The notes beneath the pieces were generated by a model. That model saw only the letters and a program-made list of their open reading frames with translations. It was not told the origin of the DNA and ran no database searches. Source: Branchiostoma floridae (lineage: Eukaryota; Chordata; Leptocardii; Amphioxiformes; Branchiostomatidae). Taken from it: a stretch of DNA of 64,000 nt. The stretch spans positions 6,706,844-6,770,843 of the forward strand of contig NC_049985.1 of the NCBI RefSeq assembly GCF_000003815.2, in the 5' to 3' direction. A program made the position numbers and the translations under genes. Shown here one piece after another: positions 61,601-64,000 of the stretch (within the stretch, counting starts at the first letter, position 1; each line of letters opens with the position of its first letter).

Positions 61601-61929
61601 GTCCATGAAACTAGGTGTTTTGATGTACATGTATGTATGTTCTGTGTCCGTGTAGGATGTGGTACCTGCTGTCTGGCAAACAGAACCACCTCCCCTCCAC
61701 CGGTCTGAACCTGGTGGGTCTGGCCTGGTCCTTCTGCGACAGGATCTCCCTCTACGGCTACTTCCCCTTCGACTCGGACATACAGGGCAACAAGCTGCCT
61801 TACCACTACTACGACCAGAAGCTGGCGGAGGGATCGCACAACATGGCCAACGAGTTCATCATCTACAGAAGACTTCACGATCTTGGGATCATCAGGCATG
61901 TCTTCGGCCGCTGTGAAGCTAATCCTTAG
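58661..61929 (+). CDS. ST8SIA: ST8SIA-type sialyltransferase 2
   Basis: Four exons, all introns in phase 2: 58661-58692, 59683-60078, 60333-60872, 61656-61929; 413 aa. Short tail MRRRFQYLSTR, anchor at ~23-42 (NVFLALSILGIVMLIYGI), then an unusually acidic stem (SDEASSEEESEE). Motif L from ~195: RTCAVVGNGGILLNSSCG...DFVVRSNLPPTLPYRQDVGIK; the Cys of the usual RCNL is Ser here. Motif S: STGLNLVGLAWSFCDRISLY. Motif III is HYYD, and motif VS is HNMANE. It keeps the intron before motif S but lacks the one inside motif L of its neighbour. It is a tandem paralogue, well diverged. Its stop codon lies on the edge of a MITE at 61929. The first coding exon is only 11 codons and is supported by phase and the donor GTGAGT, so it is less certain. 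Confidence 0.88.
60930..61070. mobile_element. Short inverted-repeat element in the last intron of sialyltransferase 2
   Basis: Arms AGGTTTCCACTTTTGT (60939) and ACAAAAGTGGAAACCT (61046), with a second pair ATCAGAGAAGC-like / ATTCTCTGATTAGCTGACAG. It begins about 60 bp after the donor. A related sequence (GGAAACCTCATCTCTGTTTT) lies near 49005. Confidence 0.55.
61461..61530 (+). pseudogene. Truncated duplicate of the last sialyltransferase exon start
   Basis: A 70-bp near copy of the beginning of the exon at 61656, preceded by an intact acceptor (CATGTAG). It would splice in the correct phase and read G-MWYLLSRKQNHLPSTCLNVV, then an in-frame TAG at 61528. Between it and the true exon, the acceptor-proximal segment GTGTTCTGATGT...TGTGTCCGTGT is repeated about three times. 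It could work as a premature-stop exon. Confidence 0.75.
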
Positions 61930-62067
61930 GCCATGTTGCTTTGATTATATGAATGACATGATCAATTGTTCGGTATACTACATTCTGTGCGTTCAGTTAT
62001 TTGTTCAACCTTCCTGGCCACTTAGATTTCATATTTAAGACAACTTTTTAATCAAATCGACATGGCC
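61929..62067. mobile_element. Short PIF/Harbinger-type MITE abutting the sialyltransferase 2 stop
   Basis: A 139-bp element with ends GGCCATGTTGCTTTGATTAT / TTAATCAAATCGACATGGCC. The left flank is TTA (61926-61928) and the right flank TTT, an imperfect 3-bp duplication. It is the same family as 46777-47661, with shared ends and internal TTGTTCAACCTTCCTGGC. Confidence 0.8.
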
Positions 62068-62347
62068 TTTAGAGCTCATCTCCTGCAAATAAGACCGTCT
62101 TTAATTGCTGTGCACTAAAGACTGTCTCTAAATTTATAGTGCCATGCGAGAATGTTAGTATGATGTGATAATTCCCACATTGCAAATGTATAACATTAAG
62201 GGAAGTACAGAAGAAAGTGCCTGAGTAGTGTTATTATGAATATACAAATAGAACTTTTTAGAGTTTTCAGTTTCCTAGCTCTATTAATCATGTGGTACAA
62301 GTTGCCATACCTAAAGTTGTGGTTAAAAGTAACCGCACGCAACGCTA

Positions 62348-62648
62348 AGGGCACAACCCGCAGTACGTGCAAATACGTGCTGTCTACGTGCCAAAACGTG
62401 GGCAATCTTTTGGGATCCGTAAGTGGTAAGTACCGTCTCCGTACGAACTCGTAGGGAATCCGACGGATTTGGAACACGCAGACACGCCGTAGAACTTAAC
62501 GTGCAGGCAAAACTTTGTGTACCGTGCGTTGACGTACTCCCTCCCTGCTCTTGCCAGTCGTTCCCCATGTTTTCAGAAATACGCGGCTGACGTGGCCTCC
62601 CAAAAAAAAAACGTACGGACAAATTGCACGTACCGCGAGTTGTGCCCT
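62348..62648. mobile_element. MITE with TA flanks in the sialyltransferase 2 3' region
   Basis: Inverted ends AGGGCACAACCCGCAGTACG / GTACCGCGAGTTGTGCCCT (about 26 bp, few mismatches), flanked by TA (62346-62347 and 62649-62650). The interior is rich in TACGTGC-like motifs. Confidence 0.7.
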
Positions 62649-62687
62649 TAGCTTAACCAAACACTGTATCTTATAAACCTGCTGTGC

Positions 62688-62693
62688 AATAAA
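62688..62693 (+). terminator. Possible polyadenylation signal of sialyltransferase 2
   Basis: AATAAA in TGTGCAATAAAGTTATT, about 760 nt after the stop, with TGTGTAT downstream. If used, both MITEs at 61929 and 62348 are transcribed in the 3' UTR. Confidence 0.4.
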
Positions 62694-63253
62694 GTTATTA
62701 TTATTCATATCATCATGTGTATCAGAAATATATGAAATAAATGGAATCAAAGTCTGTAAAATGTTGTTGAACAAAGCTTAATTATTATATCGTTTGATTT
62801 AAAAGTCTACAACCAATACATAATTCGCCATGTAACGTTATGATAAGCTTAAGAGCGTGGTATGAAGTCTATCGAATAGTAATGTGGTGCTAAAAGTGCT
62901 GTTCTTGAAATATTGCATGTCTATAAAAAATTTTTAATGACTTATAACTTATTGGTTCCTGCAAACATGATAATGGCATCGATGATATCATCACCGTTTA
63001 CATGTGTCTTTCGCGTTATGCATGGACAACATTTGTCATAATTCCAGTTAGTGCATATTGCCATTTTGCACTGTTTTTCAAAGCGTGTTTATCACACGTT
63101 TTTCCTGTAATGCTTTATTTTTTTTAAAACTTGATCTGGCAGTGCGACGCAAAAATAAAGTTGTATCTAGTATCCATTATTTTCATTCTTTTTTTGTGTG
63201 ACTATATCTATCAATCCACTCATCCATTTGCAGGTAGCTAGCGAAACCACCCC

Positions 63254-63494
63254 CTCACTGCACTTGCGTCAGGCTAGCGTCACTGCGGGGGTCGTTCACT
63301 GCGTCACTGTTTTGTTATTTTTTCCGATTTTTATTTTTAATTCAGATATTGCGTAATACGTAAAAGTACGACTTACAAGACAACAAAATACACAAAAAGT
63401 AAGAAAATTAATAAATATTCGTTCTTTATCCATGAAATTCATTGAGTATCTCTGGAACCCCGCAGTGGTGCAAGCGTGACGCAAGTGCAGTGAG
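63254..63494. mobile_element. MITE, 241 bp, ~36-bp inverted ends
   Basis: Left CTCACTGCACTTGCGTCA and right TGACGCAAGTGCAGTGAG are exact complements; pairing continues to CACTGCGGGG / CCCCGCAGTG with few mismatches. No clear target duplication. Confidence 0.75.
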
Positions 63495-64000
63495 ATTGCA
63501 CCTTTACGTAGACCAATGGGGGTAGATAGAACTCCTTGCACAGAACTTGGTCATGAAAGATTGAAAGGGATTCAGCCATTTCATGGAATTCAGCAGTACA
63601 GAAGGGTGAACGAACACAGAGTTTTATCACAAATAAGGATACTTAAGCAATAGGGCTCAATCATTGAATGGAACCTCATTGACGTGAGGTACGGTTTACA
63701 GACTAAGTTATTCCCGAACCAAGGTCATTTCGGTCAAAGGTCAAGGTACGTAGTTTTCAGATTTATTCCCTGAAGGTCACTTCGGTAATCAAAGGCCGAA
63801 GTAGTGCGTGGTCGGTTGTTTGCCACAGTGTCTAGGTTGCGATATCGGAAGGAAGGCGGAACCCATTTCGTTCCTTCCATCGCCTTTTACCTTCCCAACC
63901 GAAGTCAGGTGCACTTTATACACTTGGGTGGAGTGAGGGAAGTAGTGTGAATTCTGTATCTGTATCTGTATCCATATATTTTGAGCTGGTATTAGATATT
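63495..64000. other. Right end of window, no gene recognised
   Basis: Contains a fragment (about 63865-63945) resembling the SINE-like repeat at 24640, with AAGTCAGGTGCACTTTATAC and CTTGGGTGGAGTGAGG. No exon or RNA seen. Confidence 0.5.

Overview
This is animal nuclear DNA: genes are split by GT-AG introns in consistent phases, with long AT-rich introns and intergenic DNA and many short non-autonomous transposons. Protein similarity (FHIP1, ST8SIA-type sialyltransferases, METTL7, STEAP, calexcitin/SCP-type EF-hand proteins) and repeat style suggest an invertebrate deuterostome, most likely a cephalochordate (Branchiostoma). That assignment is inference.

Layout. 1-9.07 kb is a satellite of about 155-bp units in two opposite-facing arrays around a 1.2-kb non-repetitive spacer; the left array holds a 902-bp gap. 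A GC-rich array of about 109-bp units follows (9.07-9.56 kb). Next comes the 5' part of a minus-strand STEAP-like metalloreductase gene (9.75-11.45 kb), a hAT-like element with a perfect 8-bp target duplication (12.885-14.098 kb) and a two-exon plus-strand METTL7-type methyltransferase (15.59-16.85 kb). A large minus-strand FHIP1 gene fills 19.97-40.32 kb and contains two homologous candidate first coding exons. Two tandem minus-strand paralogues of a four-EF-hand calexcitin/SCP-like protein occupy 42.46-45.85 and 49.11-53.81 kb; both begin with Arg-rich N-termini that look like mitochondrial presequences. Two tandem plus-strand sialyltransferases follow (54.99-57.59 and 58.66-61.93 kb), the first divergent from the second EF-hand gene. 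The last 2 kb is repeats.

The genes do not form one pathway. FHIP1 is an endosomal transport adaptor, the sialyltransferases act in the Golgi, METTL7 is a membrane-anchored methyltransferase, STEAP a metal reductase, and the EF-hand pair probably buffers or senses calcium, perhaps in mitochondria.

Most notable: the paired presequence-like EF-hand genes with matching R-x-Y-(A/S)-T-D motifs; the two FHIP1 first exons; the facing satellite arrays; a sialyltransferase stop codon lying on a MITE insertion junction; and two genes with small local duplications that copied a splice site with part of its exon. Exon boundaries were read by eye from splice consensus, phase and family similarity; no alignment or transcript data were available.
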